This document shows, in pieces, positions 44,874 through 56,818 of a DNA stretch of 64,000 nt. The position numbers and the translations under genes are program-made. Every line of letters begins with the position of its first letter. Position 1 is the first letter of the stretch. This stretch comes from Xylogone sp. PMI_703 (taxonomy: Eukaryota; Ascomycota; Leotiomycetes), in contig JAJTUQ010000003.1 of the NCBI GenBank assembly GCA_021399445.1, positions 6,944,001 to 7,008,000 on the forward strand, written 5' to 3'. The notes beneath the pieces were generated by a model that worked only from the letters and a program-made list of their open reading frames with translations, was not told the origin of the DNA and ran no database searches.

Positions 44874-46997
44874 TTATCCAATGTACACGGGCATCTGGCT
44901 TCTATGCCACTCAGCCGGAAGTGTCATCTTGACGGGCAGAAGGTGATGGCAATGATGCCAGCAAAACGCTCGAAATATCATTGTGACCCAGGCATCTACT
45001 GCTAACTCAGTCTCACAGCCAGTGTATTTAGCCACTTTCCTCGAGAGTTTTGGTAATTGATCCCAGTACATATTCATATGCCCTGCTAGCCACATACGAC
45101 CGGTACCCGTGTACCAGTGCCCGGGGTATTCGTCTGTCTCCGGTGTTTGCGCACATGCCAAGATAGACATCCGTAGGTGTTCAACCAGAATGGTGTCATA
45201 GCAGAAACCGGACTTTTGGTCTTTTCGATCACTCCGGATGGATCCTAGTGGATCTTGATTAATACTAACAAGAAATGCTTCTGCAGAATCCAGCAAGCCA
45301 TGGATTACTCTTTGATACTCCTCGGTGGCCTTGTAGACGGGTACTGGTGAAATCATCCGCTCCAATGGAACGTAGGCCCAAGTTGATTCATTAGCATTCC
45401 AATACTCTCCATATGTGTCACTGAGAATGGAGATCCAGGTTTGAACCTGAATAAGTTGTTCGGATTTCTTGTCCATTTGTCGTATATAGTCATTTAATCG
45501 CACTGAGAAAACTTCCAGCCCTTCTCGAGTCCTTAAAAGTCCCGGAGCATAAACGTTTGGCATGGGGATATTCCGCAGGTTAGATTCCACACTCGTCATC
45601 TTAGCTGATGTGAGTGGTATAAGGTCATTAAATCCGGGAATCCATCCCGGTTTATCTTTCATTGTTGACTTTAGGTTTTCAGTTAGGTCCAAGTTTTGGG
45701 CGCCTGTGTTGTCTAGAAAATCCAGGAACTCTGTTATCGCGTCAAGTGTCCCCATGGATCGGTCAAAACAGTAAAGATTCTTATTACCTGGAACGACACC
45801 GAAGACTAAGTCCGATATCCCAGCAACGGGAAGGTAGGAGTTTATTAGAATGTCGCCAATGCTACGCTTAGGACGGAATTGCTCGTAAATATCTGCATAT
45901 AGAGTTCGGTGGGTATAGGTATACTCGAGACACAGACCAAGAGACCGTACAATCTGAGATGTGAGAAGCTGGCCAGAGCCTTCAGCTATTAATGTTCCAG
46001 CGACGGGCTTGAACTCTTTCCACTCCATTCCAAGACGTATCCTAGTTAGAGAAAGAACAGCTTTTAGCGCTTAAGCAGCTCTATAAGGTTATAGGAGACT
46101 CACGCAAGAACTGCAATATCTGATATGGTGGTCACACATACGGGGCGTACAACGTCAAAGGGCTAAAAGACAGGGTATCAGATTAAATAAAGCGGTTTCA
46201 TAAATCTTCCCTAAGCTTTCTCTGGATTTGGACTGTTCTGATCTTACCATAAAGTCCCATGAGCGCCTAAGGATACGCATACATACAACTGCTGGAGTTG
46301 CACATATCTGGTTTGGCAGAGAGGTTTGATTTGGGATCTGCTTTCCCGGCTTATAAATCGCAGCCGTATTGTATACTTTTTCAATGTCACCTCGTATCAT
46401 CCGGAGTCGTTTCAAGAGTGAAACCCAACAGACCTTTTCTCCAGATCCTGTAGATATTTCACTTCTGCCTAATACGGTATTAGAAGTTGCTGGTCTTTTA
46501 AGGCCGCACACAATATGTCTTGTCTGCATTTGAGGAGAATGAAAGTAGTGGGAATAATGAAATTATCGATAAGTCATTGATGGAGTAAGGGAGTACTGGA
46601 TATGTATTTAGGAGAACAACGTACCCTCATCTTCCATCTGTTCATCTGTCTGGATCTCCGACCCCAGGATATACGCCTTGTTAGAGATATTACCGAACGC
46701 TGCACCTTCCCAATTTTCTCGGAAAACATCCGACTCTGTTCTCGAATTGTCAATAGCAGCAGAATTTACCAGCTCGATGGATATACGGGGCACATAGTAA
46801 AGCGTTTCATAGCGAAGTTCTCTCCAGCGCATTCTTTTCCGCGTCTTGTTTCCCCAGTCTGCGCCCATCACTTCTGGGAGACATCGTCGGTAGCCATCCG
46901 CAGTCGCGAAATACTGTTGCAGAAGCTGTGCGGTGGTTGCAACGAGGGCTATAATGGAGATAATGAGAGCTGTTAGGGCTGTCGGATCTAGAGACAT
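44874..46997 (-). CDS. Modin-family protein
   Basis: Four exons (46997-46625, 46468-46248, 46162-46104, 46041-44874) give 606 residues with no internal stop. The start has one N-terminal membrane helix (residues about 6-28) leading into QQYFATADGYRRC, the hallmark opening of the modin proteins of Aspergillus and relatives. RWRELRYETLYYVP follows, and the exon 3/4 junction gives the conserved FDVVRPVCVTTISDIAVLA and RLGMEWKEF. The C-terminal third contains a Cys/His-rich stretch (FCWHHCHHLL). The biochemical function of the family is unknown; it has been described mainly as a genomic annotation in filamentous fungi. The first intron (156 nt) uses the acceptor at 46469, and an earlier acceptor would break the frame. 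Confidence 0.85.
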
Positions 46998-47656
46998 GTT
47001 GCAAGTTCATTTCCTGATTTAAATATTTCCCATTTATTCTTGGGGAATTGACTTTGTAAAGGTACACAGAAGTGCAAGAAATCAGAGGCGGGGAGAGCTG
47101 TTTAATTCGACCAATTAGTTTACGCCCAGTTGCATATGGACGAGGTTGCATTTTATTTAAAAGCCTCACTGTTAGCTTCACCTATCATTATCAAATGTTA
47201 ACGTCTCGGCTAGCAATTTGTAATATTCTAGAGCTGCACACCTATCTCCTGCATATGCCGCTACCATTCTCACCTTGGCGATATCCATCACGGCCTCGGT
47301 GAGTAGGACTAACGAAGCACTTTAATTCCAAGGCACTGTCGCGTGCTATGATAATCTGTCTGGAGTCTGTAACTCAAATTAAACAGGTGGATCAGCTCTA
47401 ACTTATGCTAGTGTCGGTGACTTGGGTAGATCTAGTTTCCTCTAAAAGTCAGAATATTATGTCTCTGAAGCCTGTACTTCTACATCAAATGGAGGAGTTC
47501 ACTGGCTTCATCGGGGCGCATACAATCATCACAATGTTACAGAACAAAAGGTACGAATAGTAAAATATCAAATTGAGCGCAAACGTCAACTACTCAGTGG
47601 TATTAGTTCTTCAAGTACTAAAGCATAGGCCGAGAACGTATGGAAAGGTATTGCCC
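46998..47656. other. Intergenic, nothing seen
   Basis: It lies between the modin promoter and the amidoligase 3' end. No feature was recognised. Confidence 0.45.
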
Positions 47657-48652
47657 CTAAGCTAAGTGAAGAGGAACAAGTTTGTCAAGATCCTCGAGTG
47701 TTTCTCCTGGCGATGTCAAGGTCTCAACTGTATTATCGACAGCGTATTGAACGAACCGAATAAGAAAGTTAATCCATTTGATCATGAGCTCCGGATCGGT
47801 TGTGTTGATATTCTCTGTGAATTCGATCGTACCGTATATGGGGAGAGTCATGAGACTAAGCTTCACTCTTTAGTTAGCTCAACAGGAATTTGAACAAGAG
47901 CGAAAGCAAAACACACTCTGAAAATTGGTCGCTCTGAAGCCAGAGGATGGTCTTTCGGACTGAAATTCAGATATTGGCATAGGTCATAGACCGAAGATGA
48001 GCCGATAATTCTCCTGTAAACCTCATCCATTGGTAGATCATAGAGGTGAACATTGAACCGATTCGAGAGAATCTTGTCCGTGCCGTCGACGCAGTAGGTT
48101 GACATATATTCGACGATAGCAACTAATTGCAGTATTTAGAGTCAATACTTGCTTCATATAATTAAACGAGGGATGTCAATTACCTTCAAATCGGCACCAC
48201 AGGATCGCAATCTTCTTGATCGCAGCGACAAAGCGAGGGCCATTGACTCCCGGGTTTATATGGACATGAATACCAGTGCTACGAGTCATCTTCCAATCGA
48301 CGGCGTTGCCAATTGACTTGACTCCTAAGCCGAATACCTCTTCCCAATTATCCGTATCGCAAAACGTTTCAGTGACCAACTCAAATCCGTAACTAGCGGG
48401 ACAAGTTGACAGCTCTGGTTCAAGAGTATCTTTAAAGATAGAAGGAGCAATTGCAACGTTCCAGGTTCTGGAGTTTGGTTGTGATCCACGCTTGATGGAG
48501 GGATAGTGCACTCGAGTCAAGAAACCAGCTGCGGAGATAGCATTTGCAATCATCTTCAGATTATCCTCGATTGTTGGAGGCAACTGTGAGTTTGAAGTTG
48601 ATGTACAACCAGTCACTATCCCCTCTATCTCAATAGCAATGTAGAGCGGCAT
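47657..48652 (-). CDS. Putative amidoligase (Amidoligase_2 family)
   Basis: Three exons (48652-48184, 48122-47915, 47867-47657) give 295 residues. The protein begins with IAIEIEGI, carries STGIHVHINPG in the middle (residues about 128-138) and ends with a TLPIYGTIEF stretch that stands where the family's ELRxxxGT motif is expected. This matches the Amidoligase_2 family (PF12224), members of the COOH-NH2 ligase superfamily thought to form amide bonds with ATP. Many fungi carry such genes with unknown substrates. The Arg of the usual terminal motif is not visible here (Tyr-Gly-Thr instead). The second intron's donor (GTGTTT) is unusual but needed for the frame. Confidence 0.75.
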
Positions 48653-49754
48653 GATGAGGAGCGTAGCTGGAATAAACGAATCCAGAACGAAGAGAGTGTC
48701 TCAATGATATGAAGTTAACAAAGCAAGTCAAGCGTGAGGAAAGTCACAGAGATAGACAAAGAGTAACAGCAAGATGAAGTGCTGGCAAAGTGAAGAAAGC
48801 AATAGTTACGCTAACTGCGAAGCACCACAAACCTCGCGTTCGTTCTCAATACAGTACATTTTCGCATAGTGACAGAGACGTAACAAGGCCGCTAAATTCA
48901 CGGCTGCTTAACTTCGACTATTCCATGACCATAAGGGCATTATCTTCATATTCTCAGGAATCAGAGATCACTATGTAGTTAGTCCTGAAGCTAGCAATTC
49001 TGTATACACTTGTACCACAGATAATATCGTTAGCCATAACGGCTGCTATAATCATCAACCACCAGGATCCAAACGTAGCAGTAATCCTGTGATTAAATGG
49101 TAATAGAATAACATAAAGTCTGAATAGGAGGCTGTCTAATCTTTGACATGATTAAGAGATGCACCGTTCGAATATCCTGAATGTTCTGGATAGATCGTCC
49201 CAGGCACAAATGCACCGAGCGTTAATCACTGCAGTTGACCGGGCCAGTAGCGAGCTGCCTGGCTGCTTGGTGGTCCCTGCCTCAGAAAGCTTGTTCCAAC
49301 ATCTGCGTATCGGTTTCTCTCCCCAGCAAGAGGTGCACAACTAGCCGGATTGGTTTGATAATTAGGACGACTTATTTTTGATATTAGTAGATTTTAGTCC
49401 TTTTATTTAAATTTTTATCTCTTTCAGGAAATAGAATGACTATATTGGTTGAAAGGGTTCGGATTCCGAACCCCGAAAGGTGGAGCCCAGTTACCTAAGC
49501 AATCCCGAGCAATGGGTGTGGTGAAATATACCTACTCTCCCACAAAGCTTTCATATTCTAGAGTACTCAACCTAAACTTCTTTTCACGTTTAACAAACAT
49601 TGACAGTTGTCTCTTACATCTTGCAAAAACAAACAATTATTTTCTATCTATGTATAAAAAAATCAGACAGACCCACAACGCCATGCTTTGACTATATGCC
49701 AATCGTTATGCGTTATCTTCTATACATTACAAAAATTGTAGGGTATTATATCAT
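48653..49754. other. Intergenic, nothing recognised
   Basis: Only short frames are present. The left end holds the amidoligase promoter and the right end the 3' region of the DHA2 transporter. Confidence 0.45.
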
Positions 49755-51821
49755 TTAAACCTCTTCCTTGCTCACGACTCCTTCCTGATCATCTCCATTA
49801 CCGGCAGTTGCTGCTGCGGCCTTACTTTTCTTCTCCTGCTGTCTCGCCCTCCTCTTAGCTTCCTCTTCCGCGAGCCCGGTCTTGGTGAGTTGATGCTCCT
49901 TGCTGAGCTTGTTCGTCACAATGAAGAAGCTGATGAACAGACCCAAAGCACCAAATGCGACGTAAACAATCCACATGTTTCTCAAACTCCCATAAAGGGC
50001 TTGACGAGCAATGTTTCGCTGAGCAGGAGGTAGTTCATTGACAATACCGATACTGGCACCCGCAGCCCCACCGGTCAAAGCTGAGGCTGTGGCAGGACCT
50101 AACGAGGCAGCAAGACTACCGAAACGTTTCTGCATCTCATTCTGGAAAACGACCCCGCCCACAACGACAGATATGGCAGATGAGAGAGAACGAATGAAAC
50201 CGAAAGTTGCCGTGGCGGTAGCAATATCACGTGGCGAGACCATAGCTTGCAGGGCAATGAGAGGAGCTTGGAAGTTAGGACCGACACCAATACCAGCAAT
50301 GATCTGGTAAATGATGATTTTTGCCCAGTTGGCAGTCACATCCAAGTCAATGAAAAGCCCAAAGCCAATCGTCATAAAGGTCAAACCAAACCAGATTGCA
50401 GGAACGTATTTGCCTGTCTTCTTGATGAAGGCTCCAGTCATGGCCGCTACGATAGATAGGGAGAGCGCGAAAGTAAGCTGATAGACACCGGAGAGAATTG
50501 GCGTTGCTCCAATAACGCCCTGAAAGTAGAGGGGAAGGTAGTAAGAGCCGGCAATAAACGCGAAACCGTGGCAGAAGCAAACACCAAAACAGGCGATATT
50601 GGACCATGCGCTGAAGAGAGCAACAGGCATGACGGGATATCTTGCGAACTTCCACTCAATGACAACGAAGATACCTGTCACAACGACCCCGAAAACGATC
50701 AAGCAAATGACCTTGGCCGAATCCCAAGGATCGAAGACACCACCGAATTCAAGACCAAGGAGGATCATCAATGTGCCTCCGACAATGGTGAGGGTTCCTA
50801 GCCAATCAACAGCCTTCAAGCCATCCCAGACAGGAGTCTTCGGGTTGTGCAAATGTAGGAACAGGATCAGGGCAACGATAACCGTTCCGGTGATTGGTAC
50901 TGCTTATAGTCAGACTTATACTGAATCCAGAATACGTCATACAGATGCGTATGAACCAGTTCCAAACGCCCTAACACTTTCAAGCACACATTTGCCGAGA
51001 AGAAAAGAGCTTAACTTACAATTGATGTAGAAACACCACCGCCAGGACACCTTCTGTGTGAACAAACCACCAAGGATAGGTCCAATAGCACTAGCAAAAG
51101 CCCAGACCATTCCCACAATACCATAATACTTGCTACGATTCCGCATACTGAAGAGATCGCTGATGCAGATGTTGACGAGGACAATCAAGCCACCTCCACC
51201 AATGCCCTGGACAGCTCTAGCAGTGATTAGCATGGCGATGCTCACACTGGTGGCTGCGAGCGTGGAACCAAGGAGGAAGACGACAGCGGCAAAAAGCAGG
51301 ATAGGCTTGCGACCCCAAATATCCGAGATCTTTCCCCAGGAGGGAGTGGAAGCAGCTGAGGCCAGGAGATATGCCGAACCAATCCAGGTGTAGCCCGCCG
51401 TAGAGTGAAAGTGTTCGCTGATGGTAGGCAGAGCAGTGGTAATGATAGTGGTATCCAGAGCGGCCAAGAAGACGGAGGCACAGAGGGACAGCATGATGAT
51501 GACGGTTTGGAGACTTGAGCGCGAAGCTTCGGGCTCACTTGGATTTGCAGGTGCCCCAGCCTTCGGGGCTTCACCTTGAGGTTGGGGATTCGCATCTTCG
51601 CCAAGTGCTCCAGCTTCGATGTCTGCTTCGGCATATGGTGTTGTTGGACCCTCGGTGACTTTCCCATCTCGCAGGGTGGTGCTGCTCTGCTCCGACAGGG
51701 CATGATGCTCGAGCTCCTTCTCCCTCAGTGCAGCGTCCTGCGATCCATTAGACTCGAATGAGGGCTGGTGCAGGTTGTGCTCGCCAACACCTTGCGCAAC
51801 CTCGTCTCGCTTCTCCTCCAT
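49755..51821 (-). CDS. MFS drug efflux transporter, DHA2 family (14 TM)
   Basis: Two exons (51821-51020, 50899-49755) give 648 residues. A charged cytoplasmic N-terminus of about 105 residues is followed by membrane segments; the first contains LDTTIITTALPTISEHF, the DHA2 motif D1. WGKISDIWGRKPILL is motif A, ITARAVQGIGGGGLIVLV motif B, and SAIGPILGGLFT motif C of antiporters. The C-terminal tail is rich in Lys, Glu and Ala. The nearest known proteins are Azr1 and the aflatoxin pump AflT. It would export toxic compounds across the plasma membrane in exchange for protons. The only intron splits the FYIN/LPITG junction. Confidence 0.94.
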
Positions 51822-52489
51822 GTTTGGCCCCGATCTGATCCTAACAAAAGCTGTGTTATGTGAGTCGCCTAAACTCAGTCGTCACACCAAGAGGTACTCG
51901 TCTCTCGTACTTATTTGTCTTACCCCTCGTATCAGGGCGATGCGAAGGCGAGAGTGATGAGAAGCGTGCGATGTTGGAAGAAGGCGTTCTGCATCCTGAG
52001 CTTTTGCGTTTTCCAGGAATAATTTAAAAATTCGGGGCCGACGATAAATATTAATAATAAGTGGGCTCAGTGGGCAGAAGGGCGAGAATGGGCAGTGGAG
52101 AAAGGGAACATGGCCGCCTGGACGGGCAGCGGCAAACCGGCATCAGCATGGCGTCGTAGGGCCCCGAAGTGGTAATTGGCCCCTTGAAATTGCCTTGGAC
52201 GTTCGAGGCGAGCTTGTACCCTCGTACCGCAGACAAATCCGAGCGCGTCCAGAACTCCGGGTGCAAGAATGAAGGTTAAATCCGAACAGGCCTCTTTGTC
52301 TCTCTTTGCTCTCTTTGGGCTCTTCGCCTTCTCTTTCTCGTTATTATTGGGTTGCCATGGGGCGACCACTTACATAATGGGCCGGCATAAGCTTTTCTTG
52401 CGCTGCCCCGCCCTCGTGGGTTCGGGTCCAGGCCCCGCCCCAATGCGACGGGCAGTAAGAACACAACACTCCCTTCATTTCATACATCT
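51822..52489. other. Promoter-side intergenic region
   Basis: This is upstream of the DHA2 transporter. It has a GC-rich patch at about 52400-52450 and no coding exon. Confidence 0.45.
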
Positions 52490-52980
52490 AATCATTACGT
52501 ACAGCTCCTGGAGATTGAGTATCGCGCATATTCCTATAACGCTCTATGGAGTAAGCATTGCGGATGGAACGAGTATTCCTGCGCGCCCGATTGCGGACCT
52601 CCACAGCATGCTATCCCATTTGCTCGACATCATGTTTTCCTCTGATCATCCAATAACTACGATACACCGTAACTACGGCATTTCACCGCTAGACCCGTCG
52701 CAGCAGATCACCAAGATACACTCAGTTGTATTGGTCTCCTTTTTTTAACCTGCGGCTACAGCGCTGACGGCGGTGTAAACTTAATGTACGGAGCTTTATT
52801 TAGCTCTTTGCTTCGAGACGCTGGCGTTATCTAATCAGATCGATCTGCCTGCTCATCCATCCATCACGCACTCCGTGTTCGCAATACGACAATACGGCAC
52901 GTCCGTAATACGGGCCAATTTCTGGAGTCGAGACATTTCACTGTACCAAGTACAGTACTTTCCCTTCACAGCAACGTACG
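52490..52980 (+). repeat. Dispersed repeat copy B (about 450-490 bp)
   Basis: It matches the minus strand of 19565-20059 with many C to T and G to A differences, and is the less AT-rich and presumably less RIPed copy. The match starts at TACAGCTCCT and extends past GCACTCCGTGTTC. No coding content was seen. Confidence 0.75.
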
Positions 52981-54729
52981 GTAAACTGTGCTACAGAATC
53001 ATTTTCCCAGCACGGACACCCAGCCGGACTGCGGACTCTTAATGTTGTCCGCCCTGGACTGAGCGATGGAATCAACTCAAAACAAATCCCCACCAACGAT
53101 CAACTACATCACCAGCATGAAAATCTGTGCATCTAGATTTTAGATGTGCGAGTATCATACGAGAGTATCAGTACAATACTTGCCGATGTTTTAACAGGTT
53201 GCGTCATGTCGAGTCAGATGCCATCGCATAAATCACCCTTGTCCAAGAACTACACCGACTGATTCCAAAGCGGATGCATTCGCCCAATAATGCCAATAAC
53301 ATGTCACTGCAGGAGCAGCCAGCTTCTAACGGAACTGCCACCTTTATCACCTATCATCGAAGAGAGATGCTTCAGAGGAGAAATGCCCAACTTCTTCCAC
53401 CACTCGACACGACAACTGCTGTAGATACGCTCTCGGTTATCACCATACCCCGCGATGTGGCTGCTGCAACTTGCCTTAGGTCTGCTGCATGCAGGTGGAT
53501 GCAGCATTTAATTGCGGCACATACAATATCAGCTTGTAGGCGTTACTCAATGCTAAACGACGTCGTCAAAACATAATATGAGCGTTACGATAGGTGTGGC
53601 GGGAGTAGGATTCTTGCTTCTCCAAAGGTAAACCCAGGTAAGACTCTTTAAAAATTAAAAGATTGCTTATGCTTCTTTGATCTATTTCATTCCAAATGCA
53701 AATAGCCGCGCGAATCCAGTGATGCGTCTTCGGAGTTACTATTTTTCCGATGAATATCAACTGGTCTTCTGCGGAGGATTCTGCTCAGCTCATCTCAACT
53801 TTTCCTTCCCTTAACTACTATATATCTATTCATATGTGAATCATGTTACGAAATTTCCTTATTGTTGATCACAAGTGTGAACATATCATAAGCGTCGTTG
53901 AACAAGAAGTGTGTGCAAGTATTGCAGTGCCCCGCTCTCTACACTCCCTGAGGGATTGAGATTCTCAACCTCAGGAAGAGATATTCCATTCGCCGTTAAA
54001 AACATCGCTAGCACTTAATAGAACGCTACTCGATTGGATTCTCTTGGCCTCCATCGCTGTACCCTCAGCGACGCCGGATTAAATGGAGCGTTGCGGTCAA
54101 AAGACCGCCAAAATAGGGCTCCTCAAGGTAAATCGACGGCTTTTCTTTTCCTTTTCACGCAACAATAACTGGCAGCTCCATTGCTACGCTTATCCAGCAT
54201 GTGCAATTGTTTCTCCTATATTTTTTTCTACTATATCATCATTTCCACGGCTTTGGGGTGTTTACCTGCTTATTCATCTTTAGATGGACGGGAGGCCAGC
54301 AACTGGTAGAAGAACGATTATTACTATGAATAGGAAAGACGTGTGGTTAGAGATGCTGCAACTTGTTTAATAAGAACCTCATAGTGGAGAATATCTTTTT
54401 GCGCCTCTTTCTACAGAGTGATGTGCCTAGTTCCTTGTCTTCCTCCACTGTTAGTGGGGTTTCTTCCAGCATCTTCGACCATCGGGTTGCCTCCTTTTAG
54501 TACTCTGCCTGGTGATACTCTGGGACGCTCTTGAACGCCAATGCGTGACAGAAATTGAAGCTCGTTATTGAATATTTAGCGCTCAATCCGCCCTACTTCA
54601 GGAGAGCGCCTAAGTTGGTCTTAAATTGAATTCTTCTTGCTCACATACTCCATCTTTCTTATCTTTCATTCAACAACTTCCTTCCTCCCTTACTACCTCA
54701 ACCATCTCCATTCGCATGCCATTTCAATC
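52981..54729. other. 1.7-kb gene-poor stretch
   Basis: An ATG-led frame at 53274-53576 (100 codons) has no recognised domain. The right end holds the promoter of the following small gene. Nothing else was recognised. Confidence 0.4.
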
Positions 54730-55483
54730 ATGTCTTCTAACTCACCTCCACACGATCAACCGGCTGATAGCCATACGGGACAAGCTTCTCGATATGAATC
54801 TCCGGAGGATCTCTCTTACATTAGACGCCCTTCCCGCTGCATCGACTGTGCCAGACTGATGGCTACTCGTCCCGAACACGAATGCTACAGGGAATCCAAT
54901 GAAGAAAAGTGTGATAACTGTACCAAGAAGTATATCACCTGTGATTTGGTAGGGTCCCCTAACTGACATCTCTTTTGCTTCTCACTTGCTGCTACTGACA
55001 CAAATAAGATCCCAGTCGACGCCTGGATGGAGTTCGAAAATGCCGAGATGGCTCGCGAGTTGTACCTCAATACCACCCCTCCCTCCGAGGAGCTCAAGGT
55101 CAAACTCAAGACCGCAGTTGATGCTCTGGTTCACAAGCTCGATCAGGTTCTCCAGTGCGACGAGGACTGGGTCAAAGAACATCCGGCTGAGCACATCGGT
55201 ATGATCCTTCGCGCAGTTGGCGAGGAGGTCGTCTGGTCCGTCAACCGACTCACTCGAAGCATCGAAGGCCTTACGGATATTGTCCAGGACGAGGTAAGTC
55301 TCTCTGTTCACCTTTTCTATTCTAGTGAAGAGATGGGCTAATAGTCAATAGTTCCGGTATGGTGATCAATGCCGAGAGAGAATCAAGCAGAAGGAGAAAG
55401 AGGAGATGGAGAAGACCGAGTTGCAAAAGCAGATGGAGCAAGAACAGGCACTGGCAAGGGCTGCGGCTTACCTAGACAACTAA
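54730..55483 (+). CDS. Small six-cysteine protein with helical tail, function unknown
   Basis: Three exons (54730-54948, 55009-55293, 55352-55483) join in frame to 211 residues. Residues about 39-74 hold six cysteines spaced C-x2-C-x11-C-x8-C-x2-C-x6-C, close to a Zn2Cys6 cluster but with the second spacing stretched. The middle is a helical region (WMEFENAEMARELYL through VNRLTRSIEGL), and the last 44 residues form a Lys/Glu/Gln-rich coiled coil. No known domain name applies with confidence. It could be a degenerate DNA-binding regulator or a lineage-specific zinc protein. Upstream in-frame ATG-less codons support the chosen start. Confidence 0.75.
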
Positions 55484-56818
55484 CAGCACAAGGTCATCCA
55501 TCCTGTGCAGTAGGCCAAGGCCATATTTCGATGGTCGTCTCTGCCCCTCTCTTCAAATCTGCTTTTTTTTTCTGCGTTGCTTTTTTTCCCATAGGTTAGA
55601 TCGTCGTTAGACAGATCACACAATACCACAACGTCGCTCCTTACTTTGAATGTCCAATATCAGAAAACTTCTACATCATCGTTCACACCAGTAGAACACT
55701 CGTATCCATTATTTGACTAACACCGAATCAAAGCATTTGAACCTCATCCCTTTCATCACAGTACAGACACTGATTCAACAAGTGAACCCCATCCTGAGAG
55801 TATCACACGGAACATAGACATCGAAGATTTACACCTAATAATACAAATCCATTATCGTTCTCAGATGGATTAGATCAAGCAGACTGCTCTTTGCTATGCG
55901 CTAATAACCCATCATCCGTAAAGTTCTTCAACACATCTCCATTTAACTTAGCACCATCGCTCTATTTGTTTGTCTTATGGATTTACCAGGAAATTCTCCA
56001 GAAGTTGGTCTCGAACCGTACACAAGTAGAACACTACACATAAGAGTTGGTGAGGAAACAACTCCCACGTATCAATTAACATTGAATTACCATCTCTCTG
56101 AACTATGCTTCGGCCTTCTACTCTCCTCCATACTCTCCTTATATCCCTACTTCTCCAGCTCCGCCCAGCCCGACTGGCTCAGATTATAACCCCACATCCC
56201 CAACATAATCCTCCACTTCTTTCTCCGATCTGGTATCTATATCCGATAAATGAAGACAAAGCAAGAGAAACACAAAGAACGGGAACTAGATGAATTTTGC
56301 CCAATTTTGCACGCATATTTTGCTCGCTCGCCACACACACTGCATTGCTATAGCTGGAGTCCGGAACGTTATATACAGATTATCTGGTATCTTTTTCGAA
56401 GACGGAAAACAAAACAAAAGCAAGCAAACGCAAGAGAAGAGTAGCGTGGAAAGAAGAGGTATAACAAGAACAATCATGCAAGCGTAATTAAGGCTAGCAA
56501 GAAGATATAAAATAACATTTCAAGAAAACGAGATTCGCTAGGTGATTTGGTAGGAAAATCGGTTTTGGGACATAAAATTCAAGTAAAAAAGGGCCCAGCA
56601 TGGGCTAGAACGAGGATTTGGCTATGTTACTGATTGCTCATAAGGTATTATATAAACCGTCTAGACGAGAATTGTGGGTGCCATAAAGGGCAAACGAAGG
56701 GTGATATCTTTTCGATATCTGCTAACAGAGGGTGGGAAGAAAGAGAGCTCAAAGTTCTGGAATGCACTTATTTGCTCTTATACGAGGCATCGGTGAGGCT
56801 GATACTGGAGCAGCTGGT
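55484..56818. other. 1.3-kb gene-free stretch
   Basis: It lies between convergent genes. Short frames (for example 55977-56189) show no domain. It likely holds both 3' untranslated regions. Confidence 0.45.

Noticed and set aside
50599..51030. 143-codon frame antisense to the DHA2 transporter
   Set aside because: It spans a verified intron and exon of the transporter on the other strand and is rich in Pro, Thr and Lys as expected of a shadow.
53274..53576. 100-codon ATG-led frame on the plus strand
   Set aside because: No recognisable domain or neighbouring exon; the composition looks random.
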